Below, piece by piece: positions 1-5,961 of a stretch of DNA of 6,794 nucleotides. Positions within the stretch are counted from its first letter, which is position 1. Every line of letters starts with the position of its first letter. Source of the stretch: an uncultured Desulfomonile sp. GTDB taxonomy: Bacteria; Desulfobacterota; Desulfomonilia; Desulfomonilales; Desulfomonilaceae. The DNA is taken from contig CAIXMD010000175.1 in the NCBI GenBank assembly GCA_903920415.1, positions 1 to 6,794 of the forward strand. The letters are read 5' to 3'. Below the pieces are notes generated by a model, which had not been told where the DNA came from, searched no databases, and saw only the letters and a list, made by a program, of their open reading frames with translations. The position numbers were made by a program, and so were the translations under genes.

Positions 1-374
1 GCGAAAAGAGAAGTGCTGAGAACCCGTCCTTGACCAAACAGAACTATTGATGTCACTGCCCCGAGAGAACCACCGCCGGCGATTCCTATTAGATATGGGT
101 CTGCCAAAGGATTTCTTAATACCCCCTGGAACACGACGCCCGCAGAGGCTAGTCCCGCTCCTGCCAAAGCGGCGAGGACTGTCCTCGGCAACCGATACGA
201 GGTCAGAATCGTCCAGGCTTTATGTGAGTGTTCATCACCCTGAGCAGCAAAAAACAGGTCTTTGATATCAACGGTGCTTGTGCCAATTAAAAGAGAGATA
301 ACAACCGTTACTATGAGTGCCGCAAAGAGCCCAACACTTACTAGGATTGTTTTTACTAGTATCGACCGGTGCAT
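1..374 (-). CDS. btuC: BtuC/FecCD-type ABC transporter permease, N-terminal part (partial at left edge)
   Basis: Membrane permease subunit of a binding-protein-dependent importer for corrinoid (vitamin B12) or, less likely, a ferric siderophore or haem. Reading from the ATG at 374 gives 124 open codons that run off the window, against roughly 320-350 residues for the family. A first hydrophobic segment lies at about residues 10-31. The family signature follows: RLPR at 61-64, a small-residue helix (AALAGAGLASAG) at 68-79, then the FQG..RNPLADPYLIGI stretch at 82-98, one of the best conserved parts of FecCD permeases. An in-frame TAA upstream near 429 limits the start; the ATG at 374 is the only standard start before the first helix, with only a weak GAAAG as ribosome site. 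It lies 78 nt after the btuF stop and downstream of a cobalamin riboswitch, which is the main reason to prefer B12 as substrate. The ATPase gene would be expected next, outside the window. Confidence 0.9.
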   Translation of the reverse strand, partial: MHRSILVKTILVSVGLFAALIVTVVISLLIGTSTVDIKDLFFAAQGDEHSHKAWTILTSYRLPRTVLAALAGAGLASAGVVFQGVLRNPLADPYLIGIAGGGSLGAVTSIVLFGQGRVLSTSLF

Positions 375-452
375 TTGTTTGAACTTTCGGTTGAAACATT
401 CGTAAGTTAAGATAACGTCATGAGTCTCTTATCGCAACTAATGGGTAATGTC

Positions 453-1406
453 TTAATGCAGCCCACCCCTGGGCAACTCCGGATGAAGGATGGCCTCCAA
501 TAGCTCCAATCCTTCCAAGATTCGCGGTGCCGGGCGGGCCATCAGGTCTGCGTCCATTGAATAAACTCTGGAATTGGTAACTGCACGAAGAGTGGAATAT
601 CGTCGCAACTGATCCAAACATTCTTCATCTCGGCACTCTTTGTCCAAAACCAATATGAGATCCGGGTCCCTTTTAATAACTTCTTCAAAGCTATAACGCG
701 GGAATGGGATACTTTCATTTTCGGCAATGTTTTGTCCCCCGGCCTCTCGGATCAGTGCGCCTAAGAAGCTTTTTCCTCCGGCAACCACAAGAGGACGTAC
801 CCCTACTGCAAAAAGAACGGAAGGTTTTGCTACCCCTTCGATCCTCCGTCGAATCACCTCACGTCTTTTCTGGAATTCTTGCACAAGCTTATCTGCTTCG
901 GTTTCGCGTCCGAGAAGCGTTCCCAATCTTTTTAGCAAGAGGCATATGTCATCGAGGGAGCTGCTGTCATCAACAAATACGGGGATCCCCAACTCCGACA
1001 GCCTATGGACGAGTTCCTCTCTAACACCTGTCTTTGTAGCGCATACAAGGTCTGGCCGCAGGGCCATTACTCGCTCCAAATCCGGGTTAAGATATGCCCC
1101 GATTTCCTGTATTCGCGTGGCTTCCCTGGGCCTATTGCACCTGGAGGTTCTCCCAACTAGGGAATTTTCCGCGTGCAGTGCAAATATTATTTCCGTGAGA
1201 TTTGGAGCAAAAGATATTAAGCGTTTTGGAACTCCAGAAACACAAACTTTCCGTCCAAGGTCGTCCCTTACACAACGTGGATCCGACGTTTCACCATGTA
1301 TTCGACCAGCAAACAGAACAAGACAGAGAATGAACAACACGGCCGTTGAGGTCAGTGAAGTCCAAGAACGATCATGTTTTCTTTTTAAAAATGATGGGAA
1401 CCTCAT
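453..1406 (-). CDS. btuF: BtuF-like periplasmic corrinoid-binding protein
   Basis: Periplasmic solute-binding protein (helical-backbone type III, BtuF/FepB class) that would capture corrinoid and deliver it to the BtuC permease encoded just downstream. The 317 residues begin with a Sec signal: basic n-region (KRKHDR, residues 8-13), hydrophobic core about 20-33 and probable cleavage near GRIHG (34-38). The cysteine at 28 sits in the core without a lipobox, so a soluble protein is more likely than a lipoprotein. The domain opens with a strand-helix of the family type (RLISFAPNLTEIIFAL, 62-77), followed by LVGRTSRC, the 'NPDLERVMALRPDLV' type linker (107-121) and a second lobe with FEEVIKRDPDLILVLD (240-255). 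The ATG lies inside the end of the upstream tonB-like gene (35 nt overlap) without a convincing Shine-Dalgarno, suggesting translational coupling. Family assignment is firm; corrinoid rather than haem or siderophore rests on the riboswitch and neighbours. Confidence 0.88.
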   Translation of the reverse strand: MRFPSFLKRKHDRSWTSLTSTAVLFILCLVLFAGRIHGETSDPRCVRDDLGRKVCVSGVPKRLISFAPNLTEIIFALHAENSLVGRTSRCNRPREATRIQEIGAYLNPDLERVMALRPDLVCATKTGVREELVHRLSELGIPVFVDDSSSLDDICLLLKRLGTLLGRETEADKLVQEFQKRREVIRRRIEGVAKPSVLFAVGVRPLVVAGGKSFLGALIREAGGQNIAENESIPFPRYSFEEVIKRDPDLILVLDKECRDEECLDQLRRYSTLRAVTNSRVYSMDADLMARPAPRILEGLELLEAILHPELPRGGLH

Positions 1407-2622
1407 AGCTGAAACTATCCGTCGTTAATCGTTCCGGGATACAGGGAAATTTTTCAGAAGCCTTCTGGACTATTTTTATGGCAGCCTCATCCAAGATGAG
1501 CGATCCGGAGTGCTTTTTAAGAGCCAAATTTGAGATTGAGCCATTCCTGCTTACGGTAAAGGCGACTACCGCCTCACCGTGTAATCTTTCGTTCATGGCC
1601 TTCTTCGGATAATAGGCTGCTGCATGAATGGCGGAAATTATCTGGGCTCTGAATTCGTCACCTTCTCTTCCGGCCGAAGCCATTGAACGCCTTTCAGGAC
1701 TAGCCGTAGACGGAGTAATTGCCATCGAGTCGTGTTTATTCGGAGTCCTTACTGTTACATCATCTTTTTGGGCCGATTCCTTTTCAGGATCTTTGAAGAC
1801 TGCATCCTCGATTTTGCCGAATTCTTTATCTATCGTTGCGTAAACACGATTAGTTTTCAAGACTTCTAGATTGTGTTCATCACAATCAGCGGCAGTTTGC
1901 TCCCTGATGGCTTGATCGTTCAGGTCGAGAAGCGGGACAGGCCTTTGACCCTGTATTCTATCTCTCAGTTCTGGGCTTTCGGCTTTCCTGTTCGCTATTG
2001 AAGGCAAGGCCGCTGCAGAGTCTCTTGAAGCAGGTCTTTCCTCCTGGGGAATTATCTCCTCGCTTTCCAACAATCTTACCATTACGGCATTATGGCTATT
2101 CCCTCCTTCCCCTGCCGACTTACCTGGAGGGAAGAAGATGAGCAAGCACAGCAAAGCCAAATGAGTTAGACAGGAAACCAGCACAAATGGTCTGGACTCC
2201 CCGGAGATAATTAAGGGTTTCAAACGACTTTCCGAGACTTCCAAGGCTTGTATCTCTGCGGAAAAATCTTCTGAAATAAGATCCGGATCATTATGGCCGG
2301 CGCTGACCAGTCTACTGCAGTCGATTTCCGTATCCTCAGAACCCATTCGTCTAAAATCGTCTTCAATTAAAAAATAATCTACATGGTCAATGTAATCGTT
2401 GGATTCACACGACAACAAGTCTATTTGATCAATCGTATAGTGCGTCTCTGGAAGAATAATCTGATCAGCGGCATTTTCATCGCGCCCCCAAAGATAGGTT
2501 TGATCAATATTCAAACTCCAGAAGTTTGCAGCAACCCTGGCAGCAGCTAAACCTTCGCAAGAGTAACCAGTGTGCTCGGCAAGAAGGGTCAGTTTTCTCA
2601 AAATGTCTAGGAATACTGCCAA
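1372..2622 (-). CDS. TonB-family energy transducer with long N-terminal extension
   Basis: TonB proteins pass energy from the inner-membrane ExbB/ExbD motor to outer-membrane receptors. The 416-residue product has one transmembrane segment at about 146-164 (FVLVSCLTHLALLCLLIFF), with the Ser and His typical of TonB anchors. A polar, charged periplasmic linker (about 170-320) follows, then a TonB C-terminal domain (about 322-412) with the YYP motif at 337-339, the G.AVVAFTV.RNGSI strand pair and HSGS..LDEAA at 371-381. First gene after the riboswitch terminator, so it probably energises corrinoid uptake. The start is uncertain: the TTG at 2622 has AAGGAAG (2628-2634) five bases upstream and an in-frame TGA lies at 2665-2667. 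It leaves about 145 residues before the membrane, far more than the usual short cytoplasmic tail. That part is acidic and unrecognised. An internal ATG at 2346 (residue 93) or TTG codons at residues 127 and 134 are alternatives with weaker ribosome sites. Confidence 0.82.
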   Translation of the reverse strand: MAVFLDILRKLTLLAEHTGYSCEGLAAARVAANFWSLNIDQTYLWGRDENAADQIILPETHYTIDQIDLLSCESNDYIDHVDYFLIEDDFRRMGSEDTEIDCSRLVSAGHNDPDLISEDFSAEIQALEVSESRLKPLIISGESRPFVLVSCLTHLALLCLLIFFPPGKSAGEGGNSHNAVMVRLLESEEIIPQEERPASRDSAAALPSIANRKAESPELRDRIQGQRPVPLLDLNDQAIREQTAADCDEHNLEVLKTNRVYATIDKEFGKIEDAVFKDPEKESAQKDDVTVRTPNKHDSMAITPSTASPERRSMASAGREGDEFRAQIISAIHAAAYYPKKAMNERLHGEAVVAFTVSRNGSISNLALKKHSGSLILDEAAIKIVQKASEKFPCIPERLTTDSFSYEVPIIFKKKT

Positions 2623-2627
2623 GGCAT

Positions 2628-2634
2628 CTTCCTT
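2628..2634 (-). promoter_or_regulatory. Ribosome binding site supporting a TTG start
   Basis: On the minus strand AAGGAAG lies five bases before the TTG at 2622. It is the best Shine-Dalgarno match near any candidate start of the tonB-like gene and the main support for the long protein. The same site also precedes an out-of-frame ATG at 2627 that opens only six codons, so the support is moderate. Confidence 0.5.
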
Positions 2635-2680
2635 ACCAGGGTGAATTGTGGCAATGTACTGATATCACGAATAAAAAAAA

Positions 2681-2704
2681 CCCGGGCCTTCTGAGGGTCC
2701 CGGG
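2681..2704 (-). terminator. Intrinsic terminator, off-state platform of the cobalamin riboswitch
   Basis: On the minus strand CCCGGG (2704-2699) pairs with CCCGGG (2686-2681). The stem continues as CC/GG past a bulged A, with a loop of about seven bases, and eight consecutive T follow (2680-2673). This is a textbook Rho-independent terminator. It lies about 57 nt after the aptamer and about 60 nt before the tonB-like start, so it would stop transcription before the transport genes. The 5' arm can alternatively be sequestered by an upstream segment, as expected of a riboswitch. Confidence 0.88.
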
Positions 2705-2732
2705 AATGCACCCAGTTTTCTTTTTCCCTGGG
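2699..2732 (-). promoter_or_regulatory. Candidate antiterminator hairpin
   Basis: Minus-strand CCCAGGGAA (2732-2724) is complementary, with one bulged A, to TTCCCGGG (2706-2699), which contains the whole 5' arm of the terminator. The two structures are mutually exclusive. Without ligand this pairing could let polymerase continue into the tonB-like gene. A competing CCCAG/CTGGG hairpin (2732-2728 with 2715-2711) is also possible. Seen as base complementarity only; no folding energy was calculated. Confidence 0.6.
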
Positions 2733-2735
2733 GTA

Positions 2736-2750
2736 GCCGTAACTCGCGGC
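2736..2750 (-). other. Small hairpin after the aptamer, possible P13-like element
   Basis: Minus-strand GCCG and CGGC enclose a seven-base loop (CGAGTTA) between the aptamer and the antiterminator. Cobalamin riboswitches often carry a hairpin here whose loop pairs with loop L5 to couple ligand binding to the platform. By eye I find only a weak complement in the presumed L5 (around ACGAAAC), so the kissing interaction is not established. Confidence 0.4.
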
Positions 2751-2760
2751 ATAACTAAGT

Positions 2761-2918
2761 ACAGGCAGGTCTTCTGGCTTCCGGATCTTTCTACATCCTC
2801 GAACCTTCCCACCTCGCTTGGCGAAGCAGTGGTAATCTCGAGGTTTCGTCCCCGGTCACAGCGGCGGGACCGCGCCGGACTTTAACCGGCTTCCCTATTA
2901 AGCTCTTACAGCGCCTGT
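2761..2918 (-). ncRNA. Cobalamin riboswitch aptamer
   Basis: The minus strand carries the conserved cobalamin aptamer elements in order. P1 is ACAGGC (2918-2913) pairing with GCCTGT (2766-2761). The invariant AGCTTAATAGGGAA precedes P3 (GCCGG...CCGGC), followed by GCGGTCCCGCC and CTGTGA. The J6/3-type CCACTG, the GGGAAGG block, and finally the B12 box AGCCAGAAGACCTGCC (2779-2764) complete it. The match to the family consensus is close and nothing appears deleted. It senses a cobalamin, usually adenosylcobalamin in class I members, although selectivity among B12 forms cannot be read from sequence with certainty. It precedes a terminator and a tonB-btuF-btuC operon, so ligand should switch transport off. 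Confidence 0.95.
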
Positions 2919-2925
2919 CCAATTA

Positions 2926-2954
2926 AGAGTAACGGAGTCTCACGCAACTGTCAA
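2926..2954 (-). promoter_or_regulatory. Sigma70-type promoter for the btu operon
   Basis: A perfect -35 box TTGACA (2954-2949, minus strand) is followed after exactly 17 bases by TACTCT (2931-2926), a three-of-six match to the -10 consensus. The predicted start falls at the GG at 2920-2919, directly before the P1 stem of the riboswitch. The RNA would then begin with the aptamer and waste almost no leader. The promoter starts six bases after the coxG stop codon. Confidence 0.7.
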
Positions 2955-2960
2955 TTCAGT

Positions 2961-3413
2961 TCAAGAAATACTTTTCAGCTTTTCCTTAAGGTTGCTGGTG
3001 AATTCTTTCTCCACGTCCTTGGCTTTGCTTTTCATAACTCTGTCGCCGAACATCGCAAGTTTTCCGACAATATTGACATCTGCTTTGTACGACAATTCCA
3101 CTTCTCCAGTTTCAGTTTCCTTCAGATCAACAACGGTTTTTTGCTTGAAGTGACCTAGTTTGGTAATGTCCTGACCTTCACCTTCAAGTTCCAAGTGATT
3201 CGGTGGTTCCACCTTGGTCAGGACGTTTCTGAACTTTAGGGTTACCTTTATTGGGCCGACTTTTTGCTTTATTACCGCCTCGTACGTATTCTCATCTATC
3301 TTTTCAACTTTTTGCGCGCCGGGCATGCAAGAACCCAAGGTCTCAGGTTCAAGGAGCATATCCCATAATTTTTGTATAGGCGCTTTCAATGTAAATTTTC
3401 CTTCAATAATCAT
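2961..3413 (-). CDS. coxG: CoxG-like SRPBCC protein
   Basis: Accessory protein of molybdenum hydroxylases of the CO dehydrogenase group. CoxG proteins bind hydrophobic partners or quinone in an SRPBCC (START/Bet v1-like) cavity, and in characterised cases link the enzyme to the membrane. The 150 residues cover the fold: IIEGKFTLKAPIQKLWDML at 2-20, the family hallmark CMPGAQKVE (29-37), central strands with the GPIKVTLKF run (53-61), and a C-terminal helix GKLAMFGDRVMKSKAKDVEK (117-136). Nothing follows the domain, so there is no C-terminal membrane tail. The ATG at 3413 has a strong AGGAGG five bases upstream. It ends the hydroxylase operon, 41 nt after the zinc-finger gene, and its stop lies beside the btu promoter. 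Role in this organism is inferred from family and position. Confidence 0.9.
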   Translation of the reverse strand: MIIEGKFTLKAPIQKLWDMLLEPETLGSCMPGAQKVEKIDENTYEAVIKQKVGPIKVTLKFRNVLTKVEPPNHLELEGEGQDITKLGHFKQKTVVDLKETETGEVELSYKADVNIVGKLAMFGDRVMKSKAKDVEKEFTSNLKEKLKSIS

Positions 3414-3454
3414 TCGATCCTCCTACACTCCTTTCTCAATTAACTCCGAACTAA

Positions 3455-3673
3455 TCAATCTTTATTGGCCTTCTCTATCAATTCGGCTACGGTAATGTAC
3501 GCCTTGTTTCCAGGCTCAGTGGTTTGAGAAAGTAGGAGATCGATATACGATAGGCCTTGTGATTCAAACCACGCTCTGTGCGGCTTGTCGCCCGTTCCAA
3601 ACATGTGCCTGGCACAGTCAATCGCACTCCCTGTTTTTGCCACTTTACCGCATACAGGACACTTGATGCTCAT
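3455..3673 (-). CDS. Small putative zinc-finger protein within the hydroxylase operon
   Basis: A 72-residue protein I cannot name. It has a plausible zinc site: CPVC at residues 5-8, then C20, H23 and H32, giving C-x2-C-x14-H-x8-H with an extra cysteine. The GDKPHRAWF stretch (28-36) after the first histidine resembles small prokaryotic C2H2-like fingers, where a histidine is followed by W two or three residues on. The rest is predicted helical and soluble, with no signal or membrane segment. The ATG at 3673 is preceded by GGGAGG at seven bases, and the gene lies only 14 nt after coxL and 41 nt before coxG, so it is surely co-transcribed. Position suggests a part in maturation, cofactor insertion or regulation of the enzyme; a DNA-binding role is the main alternative. 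Existence is well supported, function is not. Confidence 0.8.
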   Translation of the reverse strand: MSIKCPVCGKVAKTGSAIDCARHMFGTGDKPHRAWFESQGLSYIDLLLSQTTEPGNKAYITVAELIEKANKD

Positions 3674-3687
3674 GACAGACCTCCCAA

Positions 3688-5961
3688 TTATTTATTGTCC
3701 TCTAGCTTTTTCTCTCTCAATGCGTTCAGAACTTTTTCAGGAGTTATCGGAAGTTGTTTGACGCTTATCCCCAGCGCGTCGAACAACGCATTGCCGAGGG
3801 CAGCGGCCGTAGGGTTGGTGAGACCTTCTCCAGCTTCCTTGGCTCCGAACGGGCCCTCTGGTTCGTAGGTATCTATTTCAAAGACCTCGGTTTCAGGCAT
3901 TTCCGTAGCCCTGATGATCTTATAGTCCACGAGATTCGGATTCATGATCTTTCCGTCTTCCATGGGCATGTCCTCCAGGAAACCGTAGCCCGCAGCCATG
4001 GAGATGGCGCCTTCGAGTTGGCCATGAAGGCCTAATGAATTGATAGGTTGACCGCAATCGTGAGCAGTCACACAATTGACAAGCTTTATCTTGCCGGTTT
4101 CAGGATCGACCTCAATCTCCAGAGCCTGAACTCCGTAACTGTACGCAGGTGAAATCATGCCTTTTCTGTGGGGGGTGTAGAATCCCCTGCCTACGATTCG
4201 CTGTCCATCCTTGCCACGCAGGGCGTCCTTGACAACTTCAAAGTAATCCAGGCCTCGTTCCGGACGGGCTACCAGGTGGACCCATCTATCCTTAATATCC
4301 AAGTCGTAAACTATATTGGGGTTTATCTTTGCCGTAGCAAATTCGAGAAGCTGCCGCTTGGCATCAGCCGCTGCCATTTTCGTAGCATTGCCTGCCATAA
4401 GTGTCTGCCTGGAACCCCACGCCCCTAGGTCTGGGGGGCATTCAGCCGTATCCCCTGAGTGTACCCTGATATCCTCAATGCGAACGCCCAATTCTTCCGC
4501 ACATATTATTGCCATCGTGGTGTTAGATCCCTGGCCGATTTCCTGGCATCCAACATGCAAGTCCACCTTCCCGTCGTAGTTGATCGTCACCACTGCCGAA
4601 GAAAAGGAATAAGGAGAATCAAACCAGTTAAAAATACCACCTGACATGAAACCATACGAAGATATGCCGATACCTCTGTTAGGAGGCAAATCGCCACGAG
4701 ACTTGATCCATTCCTCAATTTTATCAAGGCACTCTGAAAGACCGCAACTCGCTATGGTGGCCTGCCCGGGGACCTCATAATTCGGCGTATGTGCATTCTT
4801 GCGTCGAATTTCGACGCGATCGATCCCCAGATCGCGTGCGATCAGGTCAATCTGCGTCTCTGAGCAAAACATTCCTTGTGGTGCTCCGAATCCACGCATG
4901 GACGATGAAGGCAGAGTGTTTGTGTAAACCCTGAAGCCATCGTATCTGTAACCTGCCCATTTGTAAGGAAACGAATGGAAAAAACCGGTGAGGTAGAGTG
5001 CAGTAGCTCCCATTCCAGTATAGGCGCCCCCATCCGTGAAGACTCTTGTCTCTCTTGCCATGAAGGTGCCGTCTTTCTTAACACCTGTTCTCACATAGTA
5101 GAACATAGGCGTCCGCCGCTTGGTTGCAATAAAATCTTCCTCGCGGGAAAATACAATTTTAACAGGTTTACTTAGTTTCATGGAAAGAACTGAACTGCAG
5201 AACTGGGCCGCGTCAAGTTCAAACTTCCCCCCAAATCCACCGCCTACATAATGCGCTATAACCCTGATGTCGCTCTCTCTGAGTCCAAGCACTCCTGAAA
5301 GAAGCCCTTGAATGTAGTAGGGGGATTGGGTTGACGTCCATACGGTCAACTTGCCATCAGGTGTATAGCTGGCAACGGCACAGCGAGTCTCCATACACAT
5401 ATGGGCCTGACCTGAACATTTGAACCAGTCTTCCCTTATATAATCCGAGTTCTCAAACGCCTCTTCCACATCTCCCCACTCAATGTGACGTGTGACGTTT
5501 ATATTGCGTTCCACACCTTCGTGAACTTCAGGGGCGCCCTTCTTAATTGCCTCCATCGGTTCATAGACGGCCGGCAGGACTTCATAGTCCACTTCAATCA
5601 GGTCCAATGCCTGTTCGGCAATCTCTTCAGTTACCGCAGCAACCGCTGCAACCGGCTCCCCGATATAACGAACTTTCTCTAAAGGGAGGATTTGTTCGTC
5701 ACACAGCTCACTATAGCGTCTCCAGATCCCCTGCTTTACACCAAGAGTGTCTTTTCCAGTAACTACTGCCTTGACACCCATCAGCTCAATAGCCTTGCTT
5801 GAGTCAATGTTCACGATTCTTGCGTGGGGGTGTGGACTTCTCAGAATCTTGCCGTACAGCATTCCGGGAATTTTGACGTCAAAGGTATAGGTTGCCCGCC
5901 CTGTAACTTTTTCGATGCCGTCTATATTATGGACATGAGTGTTTATGACGTTATATTTCAT
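3688..5961 (-). CDS. Molybdenum hydroxylase catalytic (Mo-pterin) subunit, xanthine oxidase family
   Basis: Large subunit (757 residues, the normal size) that binds the molybdopterin cofactor and hydroxylates or reduces a carbon substrate using water-derived oxygen. The N-terminal a/b hammerhead domain spans about 16-145 (KVTGRATYTFDVKIPGMLYGKI early). Cofactor-binding motifs follow: GGGFGGK at 240-246, MRGFGAPQ at 355-362, QEIGQGS at 473-479 and GAKEAGEG at 706-713, where E712 matches the catalytic glutamate. The loop at 351-362 (PSSSMRGFGAPQ) is not the VAYRCSFR of form I CO dehydrogenase nor the AYRGAGR of form II. The residue after GGGFGGK is F247, where typical xanthine dehydrogenases have a purine-binding Glu. 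Substrate is therefore open: an aldehyde, aromatic acid, thioester or N-heterocycle are all possible. No signal peptide, so cytoplasmic. The ATG overlaps the coxS stop by 4 nt (ATGA) with GGGAGG upstream. Confidence 0.93.
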   Translation of the reverse strand: MKYNVINTHVHNIDGIEKVTGRATYTFDVKIPGMLYGKILRSPHPHARIVNIDSSKAIELMGVKAVVTGKDTLGVKQGIWRRYSELCDEQILPLEKVRYIGEPVAAVAAVTEEIAEQALDLIEVDYEVLPAVYEPMEAIKKGAPEVHEGVERNINVTRHIEWGDVEEAFENSDYIREDWFKCSGQAHMCMETRCAVASYTPDGKLTVWTSTQSPYYIQGLLSGVLGLRESDIRVIAHYVGGGFGGKFELDAAQFCSSVLSMKLSKPVKIVFSREEDFIATKRRTPMFYYVRTGVKKDGTFMARETRVFTDGGAYTGMGATALYLTGFFHSFPYKWAGYRYDGFRVYTNTLPSSSMRGFGAPQGMFCSETQIDLIARDLGIDRVEIRRKNAHTPNYEVPGQATIASCGLSECLDKIEEWIKSRGDLPPNRGIGISSYGFMSGGIFNWFDSPYSFSSAVVTINYDGKVDLHVGCQEIGQGSNTTMAIICAEELGVRIEDIRVHSGDTAECPPDLGAWGSRQTLMAGNATKMAAADAKRQLLEFATAKINPNIVYDLDIKDRWVHLVARPERGLDYFEVVKDALRGKDGQRIVGRGFYTPHRKGMISPAYSYGVQALEIEVDPETGKIKLVNCVTAHDCGQPINSLGLHGQLEGAISMAAGYGFLEDMPMEDGKIMNPNLVDYKIIRATEMPETEVFEIDTYEPEGPFGAKEAGEGLTNPTAAALGNALFDALGISVKQLPITPEKVLNALREKKLEDNK

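Noticed and set aside
47..265. 72-codon plus-strand open frame at the left edge
   Set aside because: The minus strand here encodes an unmistakable FecCD permease segment (RLPR, FQG..RNPLADPYLIGI); the plus frame is its shadow.
375..452. Possible promoter or terminator between btuF and btuC
   Set aside because: I see no paired -35/-10 boxes and no GC-rich hairpin with a T run in these 78 bases.
453..1406. BtuF-like protein as a lipoprotein
   Set aside because: The only cysteine in the signal region (C28) is preceded by Leu within the hydrophobic core and does not fit a lipobox.
727..1428. 233-codon open frame on the plus strand
   Set aside because: It is entirely antisense to the well-supported btuF gene, has no recognisable domain or ribosome site, and its composition is that of a shadow frame.
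2609..2627. Six-codon minus-strand frame (ATG at 2627) using the AAGGAAG site before the tonB-like gene, as a leader peptide
   Set aside because: The ATG is too close to the AAGGAAG site (it directly abuts it) and the peptide has no regulatory codon run; the riboswitch already explains control.
2526..2885. 119-codon plus-strand open frame across the intergenic region
   Set aside because: It runs antisense through the terminator and riboswitch, whose conserved RNA blocks account for the sequence; the peptide has no recognisable features.
3688..5961. Annotation as true aerobic carbon monoxide dehydrogenase CoxL
   Set aside because: The VAYRCSFR active-site loop with its copper-binding cysteine is absent; the loop reads SSSMRGFGAPQ.
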